Below are positions 35,388 through 43,937 of a stretch of 64,000 bases of DNA, in pieces (the stretch's first letter is position 1; each line of letters starts with the position of its first letter). This stretch comes from an uncultured SAR86 cluster bacterium. GTDB taxonomy: Bacteria; Pseudomonadota; Gammaproteobacteria; Magnimaribacterales; D2472. The translations under genes were made by a program, and so were the position numbers. The stretch covers positions 1 to 64,000 of the forward strand of contig CABXFU010000006.1 in the NCBI GenBank assembly GCA_902511575.1, in the 5' to 3' direction. Below the pieces are notes generated by a model that worked only from the letters and a program-made list of their open reading frames with translations, ran no database searches and was not told where the DNA came from.

Positions 35388-36293
35388 ATGATCAGTTCAA
35401 GGCACATTGAAGTTTTTTACCATGTTTATAATGAGGGGTCCCTAACCCGAGCTGCGAAAGTTTTAAATGTTTCTCAACCACTTGTCAGCAAGACTCTAGC
35501 TTATGCGGAACACAAACTAAAATTAAAGTTATTTGTAAGACATGCGAGACGATTATCACCAACTCCAGAAGCAGATATTTTGTTCAAGCATGCTGCTGAA
35601 GTTAACCAGCGAATTTCTAAGTTTAATAATATTGCAGAAAATCTAATATCTGATCCATCATCAAGAATTAATATTGGGTGCACGCCTTCACTTGGACTTG
35701 GTTTGCTGCCTAACCTATTAAATAGGTATCTAAAAACTCATCCTGGCACTAAATTTAATATTGTAAATTTACAAAGCTTGGATCTTGAGGATCAATTAAA
35801 AGAGTTAACCTTTGATATGGTTATTTGTTTTAACCCAAATGATAACGATCTTTTTAAGAAGACTGTATTACATTCAGGAAAGCTTGTTCTAATAGCCTCA
35901 AAAGAGAACCCTCCAAAAGAAAGTATTTTTAAATTATCAAGAATTCAGAATCAGCCTTTTATAAAGATTAAAAATTTGAAAACAAATGAAGCTCAAAATA
36001 ATCTTGACGATGTCTTAAAGAAAAAATCCATAGGGGTAAATTGGATTGCAGAGACTGAAACCATACAAGTGGCAAAAGCGATGGTTGAAAAAGGTTCTGG
36101 TTATGCAATTATCGATGATTTTAGTGCATCAGTATATGACGATAACATTTCAATACACGAGATTGAACCGGCGATTGGTTATCAAATATGCATGATAAGT
36201 AACAAAGAGAAACCTCTATCAGTAAGCGCTCAGTCTTTTATCGATTTTCTTGAGAAGCCCTCAAGCGAATTGGAGCAAATAATTAAAAATTAA
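35388..36293 (+). CDS. LysR-family transcriptional regulator
   Basis: The 301-residue protein starts with the LysR winged helix-turn-helix (residues 1-60: HIEVFYHVYNEGSLTRAAKVLNVSQPLVSKTL) and continues with a LysR substrate-binding domain (about 90-290), beginning with the strand INIGCTPSLGLGLLP. It probably senses a small molecule linked to the divergent TonB receptor gene or to the neighbouring M20 amidohydrolase. Its stop overlaps the convergent amidohydrolase by four bases. Confidence 0.92.
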   Translation: MISSRHIEVFYHVYNEGSLTRAAKVLNVSQPLVSKTLAYAEHKLKLKLFVRHARRLSPTPEADILFKHAAEVNQRISKFNNIAENLISDPSSRINIGCTPSLGLGLLPNLLNRYLKTHPGTKFNIVNLQSLDLEDQLKELTFDMVICFNPNDNDLFKKTVLHSGKLVLIASKENPPKESIFKLSRIQNQPFIKIKNLKTNEAQNNLDDVLKKKSIGVNWIAETETIQVAKAMVEKGSGYAIIDDFSASVYDDNISIHEIEPAIGYQICMISNKEKPLSVSAQSFIDFLEKPSSELEQIIKN

Positions 36294-37726
36294 TTGCGAT
36301 AATCCAAAGGGGGCTTTCTATCTCCTAGCAAAGGGTAATATTCAAAGTCAGATCCCACTCTCTCTAGATATTCTTCATTAGCTGATTTAATAATTTCTGG
36401 ATTTTTGAATAAATCTTGAGCTGTGTCTGCAAGCACTTGAGCCGCTAGCTTCGTTCCTTTTAATCCAATTGATGTTCCCCCCGCAGCAACACCTTGCCAA
36501 GAATGACCAGCCGTCCCTGGAACCCAAGTAGCAGTTCTCAGTCCGGCCTGTGGCACAACCCAGCTTACGTCTCCAACATCTGTTGAGCCATATGTGTGAC
36601 TGGATTTAAACGGAGTAATTTTTTCCTGATCACCAATCTTGCTGCCAGGAGAAACCATGGTCTCGTATATAGCTTTTGCATATTCATTTTCTTGTTTTGA
36701 ATATTTAATTCCACCACGTGCAAGTAGATTCTTATGCATAACTTTCTGAAGAGTGTTATTGGGAAGCTTTGAATAATTTCCATGCATTACTTCATACGTC
36801 ATGGATGTCTCTGTTCCCATAGCAGCTCCCTCAGCTGCCTTCACAACCCAATTAAAAATTTCTTGTACTTTCTCTCTTCGAGGATTTCGAACATAGTAAT
36901 ACACCTCTGCTAGATCTGGTATCACATTTGGTGCCAACCCACCTTTTGTAATAACGTAATGGATTCGTGATTCTTGAGGAATATGTTCTCTCATCATATT
37001 TACCATCATATTCATTGCCTCAACACCATCCAAAGCTGATCTGCCTTTATGTGGAGAGCCTGCTGCATGCGCAGAAATGCCTTGAAACTTAAATTTTGCA
37101 GATTTATTTGAATTGGAGGATTCTGCATTCGCTGCATTGGAACTACTTGGATGCCAATGAAGTACTGCATCAACATCATCAAATAATCCAGCTCTTACCA
37201 TATAGACCTTTCCTGAACCGCCTTCTTCTGCAGGTGTTCCATAAAACCTAATAGTTCCTAGTGTTTTAGTTCTTACCAACCATTCTTTTATTGCCACTGC
37301 AGCCCACGCTGACGCCGCTCCAAATAAATGATGTCCACACGCATGCCCTGCATCAACATCATTCTTAATTTCTTTAAAGGGTGAGGCTGTTTGCATTAAA
37401 CCTGGTAGAGCATCATATTCACCTAGAATTCCAATCACAGGACCTCCGTTTGAGTATTCTGCAATAAATGCTGTTGGAATTTCTGCAACACCTGACTGAA
37501 TTGAAAACCCATTAGATTGTAATTCATTCTTTAAAAGTTCTGAGCTTTTGTATTCCTGATACCCAACCTCAGCCCAATCCCAGATTTTCATTGCAGCAGT
37601 TTCAAAAGTATCTTGATGTTTATTAATACTTAGATTGAGACTCGAATCAGCTTGTATTTGCAAAGAGGCAATTAGCCAAATGCTACAAACTGTTTGTTTG
37701 AAAAATTTATTTTTAGACCTATGCAT
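36290..37726 (-). CDS. Exported M20-family amidohydrolase (AbgB-like)
   Basis: The 478-residue metallohydrolase carries the M20 motifs [21 protein letters not shown] (metal-binding His) and [12 protein letters not shown] (catalytic Glu pair), followed by the dimerisation domain with [16 protein letters not shown]. This matches the AbgB/amidohydrolase subgroup that cleaves p-aminobenzoyl-glutamate or N-acyl amino acids. The N-terminus ([20 protein letters not shown]) looks like a signal peptide, so it is probably periplasmic, unlike cytoplasmic AbgB. The start lies 55 bases inside the 3' end of the upstream thiolase-like gene. No later Met or TTG keeps the signal peptide, so the overlap appears genuine. 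Confidence 0.88.
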   Translation of the reverse strand: MHRSKNKFFKQTVCSIWLIASLQIQADSSLNLSINKHQDTFETAAMKIWDWAEVGYQEYKSSELLKNELQSNGFSIQSGVAEIPTAFIAEYSNGGPVIGILGEYDALPGLMQTASPFKEIKNDVDAGHACGHHLFGAASAWAAVAIKEWLVRTKTLGTIRFYGTPAEEGGSGKVYMVRAGLFDDVDAVLHWHPSSSNAANAESSNSNKSAKFKFQGISAHAAGSPHKGRSALDGVEAMNMMVNMMREHIPQESRIHYVITKGGLAPNVIPDLAEVYYYVRNPRREKVQEIFNWVVKAAEGAAMGTETSMTYEVMHGNYSKLPNNTLQKVMHKNLLARGGIKYSKQENEYAKAIYETMVSPGSKIGDQEKITPFKSSHTYGSTDVGDVSWVVPQAGLRTATWVPGTAGHSWQGVAAGGTSIGLKGTKLAAQVLADTAQDLFKNPEIIKSANEEYLERVGSDFEYYPLLGDRKPPLDYRN

Positions 37727-39129
37727 TCTACTTCCTCTACTTGCTTAATAATTTTTTGATCATTCGATGTTAATACTAATCGATGACCTTGTGAATCTTC
37801 TGCATAAAAAACAGCTTTAATTGGATTTAATTTTTCGTAAAGAGTAGTGCAACCAATTACTGTTGCATTCCCCTTTTTTAAATCTGACATAGGTACAGGA
37901 ACTTCTAGTTTTTTTGCCTCTGCCGTTACATCCATTGATTGAAAATCCATTGCTGGGTTTTTACCCCATATTGCTAAAGCTTGTTTAGTCATCATGCCTG
38001 AAACCCCAGTAATCAATCCTATTTCAGAGTTGTTCTCTCTAATTTTCATTAGGGCTTGAGCTGTGGCATGTAACATATAATTATTTAAGGGTCCTCCAGC
38101 AAATGGCATTCCGCCAGTGATCGTTTTATCAATATTTTCTGGCATGTTTAAGGCCTTAGCAAATAATTGAACGGCAACAGGAAAGCAGCTGTAGAGCTCA
38201 TAAAAAGTAGGCTTGATATTATTTTTAGCGGCTGTTTCTAATAAATATTTTGTAGCAAGTTTCAATCCGACTGGGCTTGTAAGATCGGGTCTTTGGATAA
38301 CTCCAATCATATGGTTTGTTTCACTTGATACGAGGGGATAAACTCTTTTTTCAAGTGGAATCTTTAACTTATCTGCAATTTCATCGCTAGTTAAGATTAA
38401 TGCTGATGCTTGGTTAACATTCCAGCTGGTGTTGTGTAGCTTATTGTATGGATAGGCAATCCTTTGATTTTTACTTGAAGGAGTTTTAATTTCCTTGGCT
38501 GTAAAAATTTTTTGATTCCATGCATGAGGATTTTTTGACGCAATTTCAGAAAATCTTTCATAGTAGCTCCCAAGAAAGTTTTCGTGCTCCTTCAGGTTGC
38601 ATTGATTCTTGTATCGCATTGCACTCTCAATAATTGCATAGTAGCCAACTGCCATCATTCCCAATGCATCAAGCTCTTCGGTGACATACAAATCTTCTTT
38701 TGCTTTAACATAATGATCTGGATTTTCAGTTAACGCCATCTCCTCATATGGCAGGCCTTCTTTTAGGGCTTGGATCATTTTAAATCTTGCCTCACCTCCA
38801 ACAATCAAGCTTGCTCTAATTTCACCATCAATAATTTTTTTGCAAGCAGAATTAACAAGGTTTTGCTGCAGAACTCCAATTTTTGTTACGCTTGTTTCTG
38901 CCTCAGCAAAACCATGTTTTTCAGCAATCCATTTTCCAGGATCTCGATAAGCCCAAAAACCTTTAGGAATTTGTATTTCGTCAATATAATTTTTAATTTC
39001 TGGCACGTCAGTATCCTCGATAGCATCTAACGTAGCTTGCTCCATTAAAATCAAAGCTTCATCGAGTTGCTCAAACGAACCTTTTTGTTGCAAAGAGCCT
39101 ATGCCCACAAGAACCGGTCTATTTTTCAT
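37672..39129 (-). CDS. Thiolase-like protein with C-terminal extra domain (TLP1-like)
   Basis: The 485-residue protein has the thiolase fold in two halves. It has [24 protein letters not shown] in the first (quoted in part: IVGGEA) and a [20 protein letters not shown] segment (GGMPFAGGP) in the second. The final 75 residues form a small beta domain like that of mycobacterial thiolase-like protein 1. The standard nucleophilic Cys near position 90 is not apparent. Such proteins bind acyl-CoA, and some related Cys-less proteins act as retro-aldolases on steroid side chains. It is followed, with a 55-base overlap, by the M20 amidohydrolase and preceded by the TauD-like dioxygenase. Confidence 0.75.
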   Translation of the reverse strand: MKNRPVLVGIGSLQQKGSFEQLDEALILMEQATLDAIEDTDVPEIKNYIDEIQIPKGFWAYRDPGKWIAEKHGFAEAETSVTKIGVLQQNLVNSACKKIIDGEIRASLIVGGEARFKMIQALKEGLPYEEMALTENPDHYVKAKEDLYVTEELDALGMMAVGYYAIIESAMRYKNQCNLKEHENFLGSYYERFSEIASKNPHAWNQKIFTAKEIKTPSSKNQRIAYPYNKLHNTSWNVNQASALILTSDEIADKLKIPLEKRVYPLVSSETNHMIGVIQRPDLTSPVGLKLATKYLLETAAKNNIKPTFYELYSCFPVAVQLFAKALNMPENIDKTITGGMPFAGGPLNNYMLHATAQALMKIRENNSEIGLITGVSGMMTKQALAIWGKNPAMDFQSMDVTAEAKKLEVPVPMSDLKKGNATVIGCTTLYEKLNPIKAVFYAEDSQGHRLVLTSNDQKIIKQVEEVECIGLKINFSNKQFVAFG

Positions 39130-39145
39130 TAGTAGCTTTTACAGA

Positions 39146-39991
39146 TTACTCTGTTTGATCTCCCGCAATTGTAATTCTGTGAAGCAACCTTTCATGGCCA
39201 TCGTATCCACCTTCCGCCATGTGCATAACGGTTCTGTTATCCCACATGATTAACATATTTGGTTCCCACTTGTGGCGATATAAATATTTTTCTTGCGCCA
39301 TGTGAATGAAGAGTTCAAATAATAGGCTATCAGAATCCTCTTTTTTTAAGCCTTCAATCTCAATTGTATAAACGGGATTAATAAAAAGAGTTTTGCGTCC
39401 AGTTTCTTTGTGAGTTCTCACTAAGGGGTGTGACATTGTTTTGTTAGCTTCATCAGAGGTATGAATCTTCATCGTTCTTTTTTTACCTTCAGTTGCATAG
39501 ACCCCATTCTTTGCATACGGCACTTTTGCGCTATGAATACAGCGCATATTTTTTATTTTTTCTTTCATTTCATTCGTTAGGTCATCGTATGCGTCTGCAG
39601 TGTTGGCAAAAAGAGTATCGCCACCTTTTGGCGGAATAATTTCTGAGTAGAGCATTGTTGCAGAAGGTGGAGAGCTCTGAAATGACCAATCTGAATGCCA
39701 AGCCCCACCAAAGTGCGCTGCTTCTTCATCTGGCTTTCTATGAAGCTTCACAATATGCGGATGTTCCCTCAGAGGAATTAAAAAAGGCTCTTCTCCATAT
39801 GGACCAAAACATTGACTAAAGTTTTCGTATTGCTCAAGGGATAATTTTTGCCCAGGGAAGATTGCCACCCCATATGTTACCCACTGATACCGAATACTCT
39901 GAATATCTTCATCGCACAGTGCCTTGCTAATATTAAGACCTTCAAGTCGGACGCCTAGGTTTGACGGTGAGGAGGGTGCAGTAATTTCCAT
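39146..39991 (-). CDS. TauD/TfdA-family Fe(II)/2-oxoglutarate dioxygenase
   Basis: The 281-residue enzyme matches the taurine/2,4-D dioxygenase family. The iron ligands are in AWHSDWSF (His-X-Asp), with the distal His in the region LLHRITIAGD. The 2-oxoglutarate-binding Arg lies close to the distal His. It uses oxygen and 2-oxoglutarate to oxidise an organic substrate, often releasing sulfite or cleaving an ether; the actual substrate is not evident. The gene is 16 bases upstream of the thiolase-like gene, so the two are probably co-transcribed. Confidence 0.88.
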   Translation of the reverse strand: MEITAPSSPSNLGVRLEGLNISKALCDEDIQSIRYQWVTYGVAIFPGQKLSLEQYENFSQCFGPYGEEPFLIPLREHPHIVKLHRKPDEEAAHFGGAWHSDWSFQSSPPSATMLYSEIIPPKGGDTLFANTADAYDDLTNEMKEKIKNMRCIHSAKVPYAKNGVYATEGKKRTMKIHTSDEANKTMSHPLVRTHKETGRKTLFINPVYTIEIEGLKKEDSDSLLFELFIHMAQEKYLYRHKWEPNMLIMWDNRTVMHMAEGGYDGHERLLHRITIAGDQTE

Positions 39992-40051
39992 GACTTAAAT
40001 ATATCAAATAATTCACTCTGCAGATATTGGTGATATATAATCCATGTTTTT

Positions 40052-40127
40052 GGGGCTATAGCTCAGCTGGGAGAGCGCTTGCGTGGCACGCAAGAGGTCG
40101 GCGGTTCGATCCCGCCTAGCTCCACCA
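40052..40127 (+). tRNA. tRNA-Ala (GGC anticodon), integration target
   Basis: The 76-base gene folds as a complete cloverleaf: acceptor GGGGCTA pairs with TAGCTCC, CCA is encoded, and the anticodon stem CTTGC/GCAAG encloses GTGGCAC, giving GGC. Its 3' 45 bases (40083-40127) are repeated exactly at 41998-42042, marking it as the attachment site of the element downstream. The full gene is retained, so tRNA function is preserved. Confidence 0.97.
40083..40127 (+). repeat. attL: 45-base direct repeat (3' end of tRNA-Ala)
   Basis: The anticodon loop through the CCA end of tRNA-Ala is identical to 41998-42042. Such repeats arise when a tyrosine recombinase inserts an element into a tRNA 3' end and the element supplies a copy of that end. 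Confidence 0.93.
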
Positions 40128-40258
40128 TACATTGCTTTACCTACAACCTTTCAAGCCAGTTTTTTAACAGATTCTACTCATATCTTTTTTATGAGCAGAA
40201 TATTTTTATATTCACAGATTGGCTTAGGTAAAGGGTTAAATAAGGGTGAAAAAGTCAA

Positions 40259-40282
40259 AATGTAGACAGAATGTAGACAGAT
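40259..40282 (+). repeat. 24-base direct repeat, left copy (possible integrase arm site)
   Basis: The sequence is identical to 41894-41917. Inside it AATGTAGACAG occurs twice in tandem, with an 11-base period of about one helical turn. It lies 131 bases inside the left att end. Confidence 0.85.
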
Positions 40283-40350
40283 GCCAGAACGAAATTTATT
40301 GAATCTTCGTATTCTTCAATTAAGATAAAAGTAATTAGGGGCGTTCCTAA

Positions 40351-40638
40351 ATGGGAGAATTTATGTTGAATGGAAAAAAACAATCAAGAGATTTTTTATC
40401 TTTAGAGAACTCTAGGAAAAATCTTATTTCTAATACCCAATTGCTATCTAAGATCATTATAGTTCTTAACGCTTTTATCGCATCAATTCTGTGCGGGTTA
40501 ATAGTTGGAGGAGAACGCAGTTTTAGTTTTGAGGCTGGGTTCTTTGGTCTCTTGGTAGGTGGTTACTTATCCTATTTAACATGCAGTATTGTTGTTGGAC
40601 TGATCGGGGTATTAACCTCAAGGGACTTTCCTAAATAG
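40351..40638 (+). CDS. Small two-helix membrane protein, element cargo, function unknown
   Basis: The 95-residue protein has a charged N-terminal 30 residues and two hydrophobic stretches: about 34-54 and 63-87, the latter rich in glycine (GFFGLLVGG). It probably forms a hairpin in the inner membrane. AGGGG nine bases before the ATG supports this start; a second ATG at 40363 with GGGAGA in front is possible. It is followed after 26 bases by the larger cargo gene, so they form an operon. I do not recognise the family. Holin-like, toxin-like and partner-subunit roles are all open. Confidence 0.6.
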   Translation: MGEFMLNGKKQSRDFLSLENSRKNLISNTQLLSKIIIVLNAFIASILCGLIVGGERSFSFEAGFFGLLVGGYLSYLTCSIVVGLIGVLTSRDFPK

Positions 40639-40664
40639 TTACACTGTAGGGAGAGGATTTTGAT

Positions 40665-41771
40665 ATGGCATTTACTGATCAAATAAAAACTAGTTTTGAA
40701 AGCAAAGTCTTTAATGATGAGCCCGACTCATTTATCTATATTAATCGCACCTATGCATCCAAGAATGAACCTCAACCAGATAGTGAAGATCTAAAACTAA
40801 TAAAACTGTTTGATAGCCCAGATGAATCTCAGCTAACAGGTAATCATGCATTTTCTGGCCCATATGGCCACGAAAAATGTAATTTAGATATTTATGAAAA
40901 AATATATTTTTACAGACCTTTGTTTGATAGAAGTGAATATGAAAAAAGCACACAAGAAATTGCTAAAGAGACTGGTGCAGATAAATTTTTTAAGGAATGG
41001 AATGCCAAATATAAAAAAATAAATAGAAGCATCACAACCGATGAAGAGAATTGGATTGAGCGAAGAGATGAGCAAAGAGAATTAGCAAGAGAAGAGCTTG
41101 AAAAGAAATATGAATCAGAGTTGCAAGAGTATTATAAAATTCTAGATCCATATAATAAATCCTTAAAAGGATCTTTTTTAATTAATGATGAGTTAAGAGC
41201 ACCTATCACTGCAGAAAATCTAGACAAATACATCACACCAAATAAAACAAGCCTTACTCTTATTTCCGAGAGCCTGATTGCAGAATGGTATTCTTTGGAT
41301 GATTCCTTCGCGTTAAAAGCGGATACTCCTCAGAAAAAAATAACTGCAATTAAAAAAAGACGGGCAGATATCATAAAATTTTTACCCGAAGGCAAAAGTA
41401 TTGATGAACTGCTTGATCAAGAGCTCTTGGAAAATCACAAAGTTACAAGAAAAACAATAAATGATAAAAAAATTAAAAAAGCTCAAGAAGAAGCTCAAGA
41501 AGATAAAGAGCACAGAATTGCTTCTGGCGAAGCTACCTTTGCTGAGGTCGTAAGCCAGCTATTGATTACTCCTCAATTCTATCTTTTGTTGATAGGAGCT
41601 GGTTTATTTTTTTATTACTTCTACCAATTAGAGAATTGGGAACCAAAAGAAACAATTAATTGCGGCAATCCACAGTCAAGCTATGAAGAAAATGTCTGCG
41701 ACCGAGCATATGAAAGAACTTTTGAAGAAAAATGGGGAAGAAAGCCTGGGAAGCTTCCCAAAATTCCATAA
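40665..41771 (+). CDS. Charged protein with C-terminal membrane anchor, element cargo, function unknown
   Basis: The 368-residue protein starts with a good ribosome site (GGAGAGG). About 300 residues are hydrophilic and charged, with likely coiled-coil or long helices around 115-155 and 250-285. A single hydrophobic segment follows (about 301-321, FYLLLIGAGLFFYYFY) and a 45-residue tail. The tail has INCGNPQSSYEENVCDRAY, with spacing like the start of LprI-type lysozyme-inhibitor domains (Cys...S..E..VC). If the tail faces the periplasm, the large N-terminal part is cytoplasmic. No enzyme motif was recognised. It is co-transcribed with the small membrane protein upstream, and a joint membrane complex is a fair hypothesis. 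Confidence 0.65.
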   Translation: MAFTDQIKTSFESKVFNDEPDSFIYINRTYASKNEPQPDSEDLKLIKLFDSPDESQLTGNHAFSGPYGHEKCNLDIYEKIYFYRPLFDRSEYEKSTQEIAKETGADKFFKEWNAKYKKINRSITTDEENWIERRDEQRELAREELEKKYESELQEYYKILDPYNKSLKGSFLINDELRAPITAENLDKYITPNKTSLTLISESLIAEWYSLDDSFALKADTPQKKITAIKKRRADIIKFLPEGKSIDELLDQELLENHKVTRKTINDKKIKKAQEEAQEDKEHRIASGEATFAEVVSQLLITPQFYLLLIGAGLFFYYFYQLENWEPKETINCGNPQSSYEENVCDRAYERTFEEKWGRKPGKLPKIP

Positions 41772-41893
41772 AGTATTTTTATAACTGATTGGAAAAATGA
41801 TAAAAATAACGAGCTTAGAGAGCGAAGATCACACTTAAAAAACTATCGAAAAGCATGTTAAAAGATGCAAGACGAACTTTTTAGGCTTTCAGA

Positions 41894-41917
41894 AATGTAG
41901 ACAGAATGTAGACAGAT
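41894..41917 (+). repeat. 24-base direct repeat, right copy (possible integrase arm site)
   Basis: It is identical and in the same orientation to 40259-40282, and lies 80 bases before the right att copy. Direct repeats of doubled short motifs near both ends are what arm-type recombinase sites look like. Confidence 0.85.
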
Positions 41918-41997
41918 TAATTCTCTTCATTGTCTCGCATCGTTGAAACACACTGATAGAGGGAGAATGAGGCAAGTGCCAAGATAAGATGGCTTAT

Positions 41998-42042
41998 GTG
42001 GCACGCAAGAGGTCGGCGGTTCGATCCCGCCTAGCTCCACCA
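41998..42042 (+). repeat. attR: duplicated 3' fragment of tRNA-Ala
   Basis: It exactly matches bases 40083-40127. The flanks differ on both sides (the tRNA has GC, this copy AT, just before), so this is a tRNA fragment without a 5' half and cannot act as a tRNA. Confidence 0.93.
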
Positions 42043-42086
42043 ATCTGTTTTTAGGAATACGTTTATTGCTCATAAGCCTATTCGAC

Positions 42087-42830
42087 TTAATTAGCCATTG
42101 CCGCTTCGTTATAGGCAGATATTAGTATTTTCCAATCGGCCAGTTGCCAATAAATATTACGTAATCTTTTTTCTTTTTCAAACGATCGCTTTAAACGCAC
42201 CATGTTTGAGTTTTTCCAATTACTGCCTTGTCTAATTCCGCATTTATCAAAATCAATTAACCAAACCTCGTTTTCTATATCGAGCATAATGTTGTGGATA
42301 TTTAAATCGTGGTGATAAATCTGATGATGATGAAATTTGGCAATGGTTTGCCCAATTTTTTTCCATACATCAGCGGTTAAGCTGTTTGCTAGTAAAATAT
42401 GATGTAAGTCTTTAGCGCTGGAAATTTTTTTTGAAATGATATCGGCTTGGTAATATAAGCCTGTCTTCTTTAACATCGCTGCGATCGGAGTTGGACAATT
42501 TAAATCCATATTTTTCATGTGCTGTAGTAGCTTAAATTCTTGCCATACTCGTGATTTTTCAATACCTGTATACATATATTGATCACTTAGCACTTTTCCA
42601 ATCAAGCCACCGCGACGATAGTGCCGTAACACATATTCATTTTTGTTATGTTGAAAAAAGTAGGTGGTGCCACGGCCGGTTGCCTGTCCTGTTATGGCAT
42701 TTTGTGTCTTCCAATATTGACCTGTAAACATTTTTGGGACAAGTGCAGGGAAATGGCCTGCATCAAACAACATGATGTGGGACTTAACTGCTTTTTGTTG
42801 TATGTATGCCATGCAACAATTTTGATCCAA
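42087..42830 (-). CDS. kdkA: 3-deoxy-D-manno-octulosonic acid kinase
   Basis: The 247-residue protein is a WaaP/KdkA-type small-molecule kinase with a protein-kinase-like fold. It has a glycine-containing loop GRGTTYFF, a lysine-substitute region VLRHYRRGG and the catalytic loop YHHDLNIHNIMLD followed by LIDFDKC, where Asp binds magnesium. KdkA phosphorylates Kdo at the 4-position in the LPS inner core of bacteria that carry a single Kdo. The start could be Met7 instead of Met1. Arginine codons include CGT, CGC and CGG, whereas AGA dominates elsewhere, suggesting transfer from another source. It lies just outside the tRNA-Ala repeat. Confidence 0.85.
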   Translation of the reverse strand: MDQNCCMAYIQQKAVKSHIMLFDAGHFPALVPKMFTGQYWKTQNAITGQATGRGTTYFFQHNKNEYVLRHYRRGGLIGKVLSDQYMYTGIEKSRVWQEFKLLQHMKNMDLNCPTPIAAMLKKTGLYYQADIISKKISSAKDLHHILLANSLTADVWKKIGQTIAKFHHHQIYHHDLNIHNIMLDIENEVWLIDFDKCGIRQGSNWKNSNMVRLKRSFEKEKRLRNIYWQLADWKILISAYNEAAMAN

Positions 42831-42855
42831 ATAAGACTTTTAGTAAAATAAATAT

Positions 42856-42876
42856 CCCTTGATTTATCTTCAAGGG
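42856..42876 (-). terminator. Hairpin between glycosyltransferase and kdkA
   Basis: CCCTTGA pairs with TCAAGGG over a seven-base loop. On the minus strand it follows the glycosyltransferase stop and is trailed only by an AT-rich stretch (ATATTTATTTTA), so termination would be weak. Confidence 0.4.
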
Positions 42877-42879
42877 CAT

Positions 42880-43803
42880 CTATTTTTGGCTTAAACGGAT
42901 ATTACTACGCACTTTAGAGAATTGAGAATTTTCAGTATAACGTCCTTTTGTAACATGACGAATATGAAAAACACCATCAATATGCTTAGGCTCACCATCA
43001 GTGCCAAGTAGCCAGCGAAAGGCGGTGTCTTCATAGGTTTTACGCCAACGGTCAGATTCAGTTTGAAATATTGACAGTTTTTCACAATAACCGATAGCAC
43101 GAGCAACGTCACCATGAACAATTTGAAATGCGCCGCGTGCTTTATCACGGGATTTATCACGCTCGTATAAACTGAAATTTTCTGTTTCTATATCGATAAC
43201 TTGTGGTTGGGCATCATTTGACAATAATGGGTCATCATCTTTTAACATCTCAGTGATTTTTTCTTCTTTTGGAAAAAACAATGAACCTTTCTCGCCTTGT
43301 AAACTATCGGCGAGTGAGTCTAAGCAGTTCTCATAAAAGATAATGTCGCAATCTGTAAACCATATCCAGTCAGCTTCTGTTGACCGCGCAGCCATATTTC
43401 GGCCTATGCCACGTCTAAAGAGCTTTCCTTTGGAAAGTGGGTGGAAATTCCAAGAGATATTTGGCATGGTTATTTGACTAAAGAAGTCCAATGTAGCCTT
43501 TGTTTTAGTGTCTTCTTCAGCATAAAAAACGGTCACAGTTAAATTTAGTTTTGTTGGTGGATAGTTTACAAACGAACTTAATTGATAGGTTAACATGTTG
43601 GCATAACCCCAACAGTGACTAACAATTTCTAAATCAAACTTTCCCTTTACTGCCTTGCGATCTACTTCAGCAGGTATTTTATCGCGAAACAATGACTGTG
43701 GTAAAATACGACCAAACACTAAACGATAAGCTTGTATAGCAAAGCTATTAAAGCCATTTGGTGAAAATGTTTTTGTTTCTATCATGATAAATAAGTAAGC
43801 CAA
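42880..43803 (-). CDS. Family 2-type glycosyltransferase
   Basis: The 307-residue protein has a GT-A fold: a nucleotide-binding start near residue 55 (LEIVSHCWGYANML), a segment RGIGRNMAARSTEADWIWFTDCDIIF where DCD is the DXD-type metal and sugar-nucleotide site, and a C-terminal acceptor region. No membrane segments are obvious. The kdkA gene lies downstream on the same strand, separated by a hairpin, so an LPS-core role is likely. The first six residues may not be translated, since a second Met lies at position 7. Arginine codon use (CGC, CGT, CGA) is atypical for the window. Confidence 0.78.
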   Translation of the reverse strand: MAYLFIMIETKTFSPNGFNSFAIQAYRLVFGRILPQSLFRDKIPAEVDRKAVKGKFDLEIVSHCWGYANMLTYQLSSFVNYPPTKLNLTVTVFYAEEDTKTKATLDFFSQITMPNISWNFHPLSKGKLFRRGIGRNMAARSTEADWIWFTDCDIIFYENCLDSLADSLQGEKGSLFFPKEEKITEMLKDDDPLLSNDAQPQVIDIETENFSLYERDKSRDKARGAFQIVHGDVARAIGYCEKLSIFQTESDRWRKTYEDTAFRWLLGTDGEPKHIDGVFHIRHVTKGRYTENSQFSKVRSNIRLSQK

Positions 43804-43937
43804 AAAAAGGAATCTGTTCTAAAAAAAGGATACCATATTGCTTAACATTACTGCCAATCGAACTGAGCATAGCGAGGACAATCGTGCCATGTTATCGGGA
43901 TATTGAGTATGAGGGGTAGCAATAACTCCACAAATAA

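Larger units (their letters stand above)
40128..42042. mobile_element. Minimal tRNA-integrated element without integrase (CIME-like)
   Basis: The 1.9 kb segment runs from the end of tRNA-Ala to the end of the repeated tRNA fragment. It contains two same-strand genes I do not recognise, and near each end one copy of a 24-base repeat made of a doubled TGTAGACA motif. No recombinase, excisionase or replication gene is present. The layout matches a cis-mobilizable or satellite-type element that keeps its att sites and borrows an integrase, or the remnant of a larger island. The boundaries are direct observation; mobility is inference. Confidence 0.8.
41772..42086. other. Right end of the tRNA-Ala element and junction
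   Basis: No gene is seen. The stretch holds the right copy of the 24-base repeat (41894-41917), 80 bases of spacer, then the repeated tRNA-Ala 3' end (41998-42042). A short non-coding spacer separates this from the end of the Kdo-kinase gene. No intrinsic terminator is visible. Confidence 0.7.

Noticed and set aside
40083-40265. Plus-strand open frame starting inside tRNA-Ala
   Set aside because: Starts within the tRNA anticodon arm and has no protein-like features; the repeat explains the sequence.
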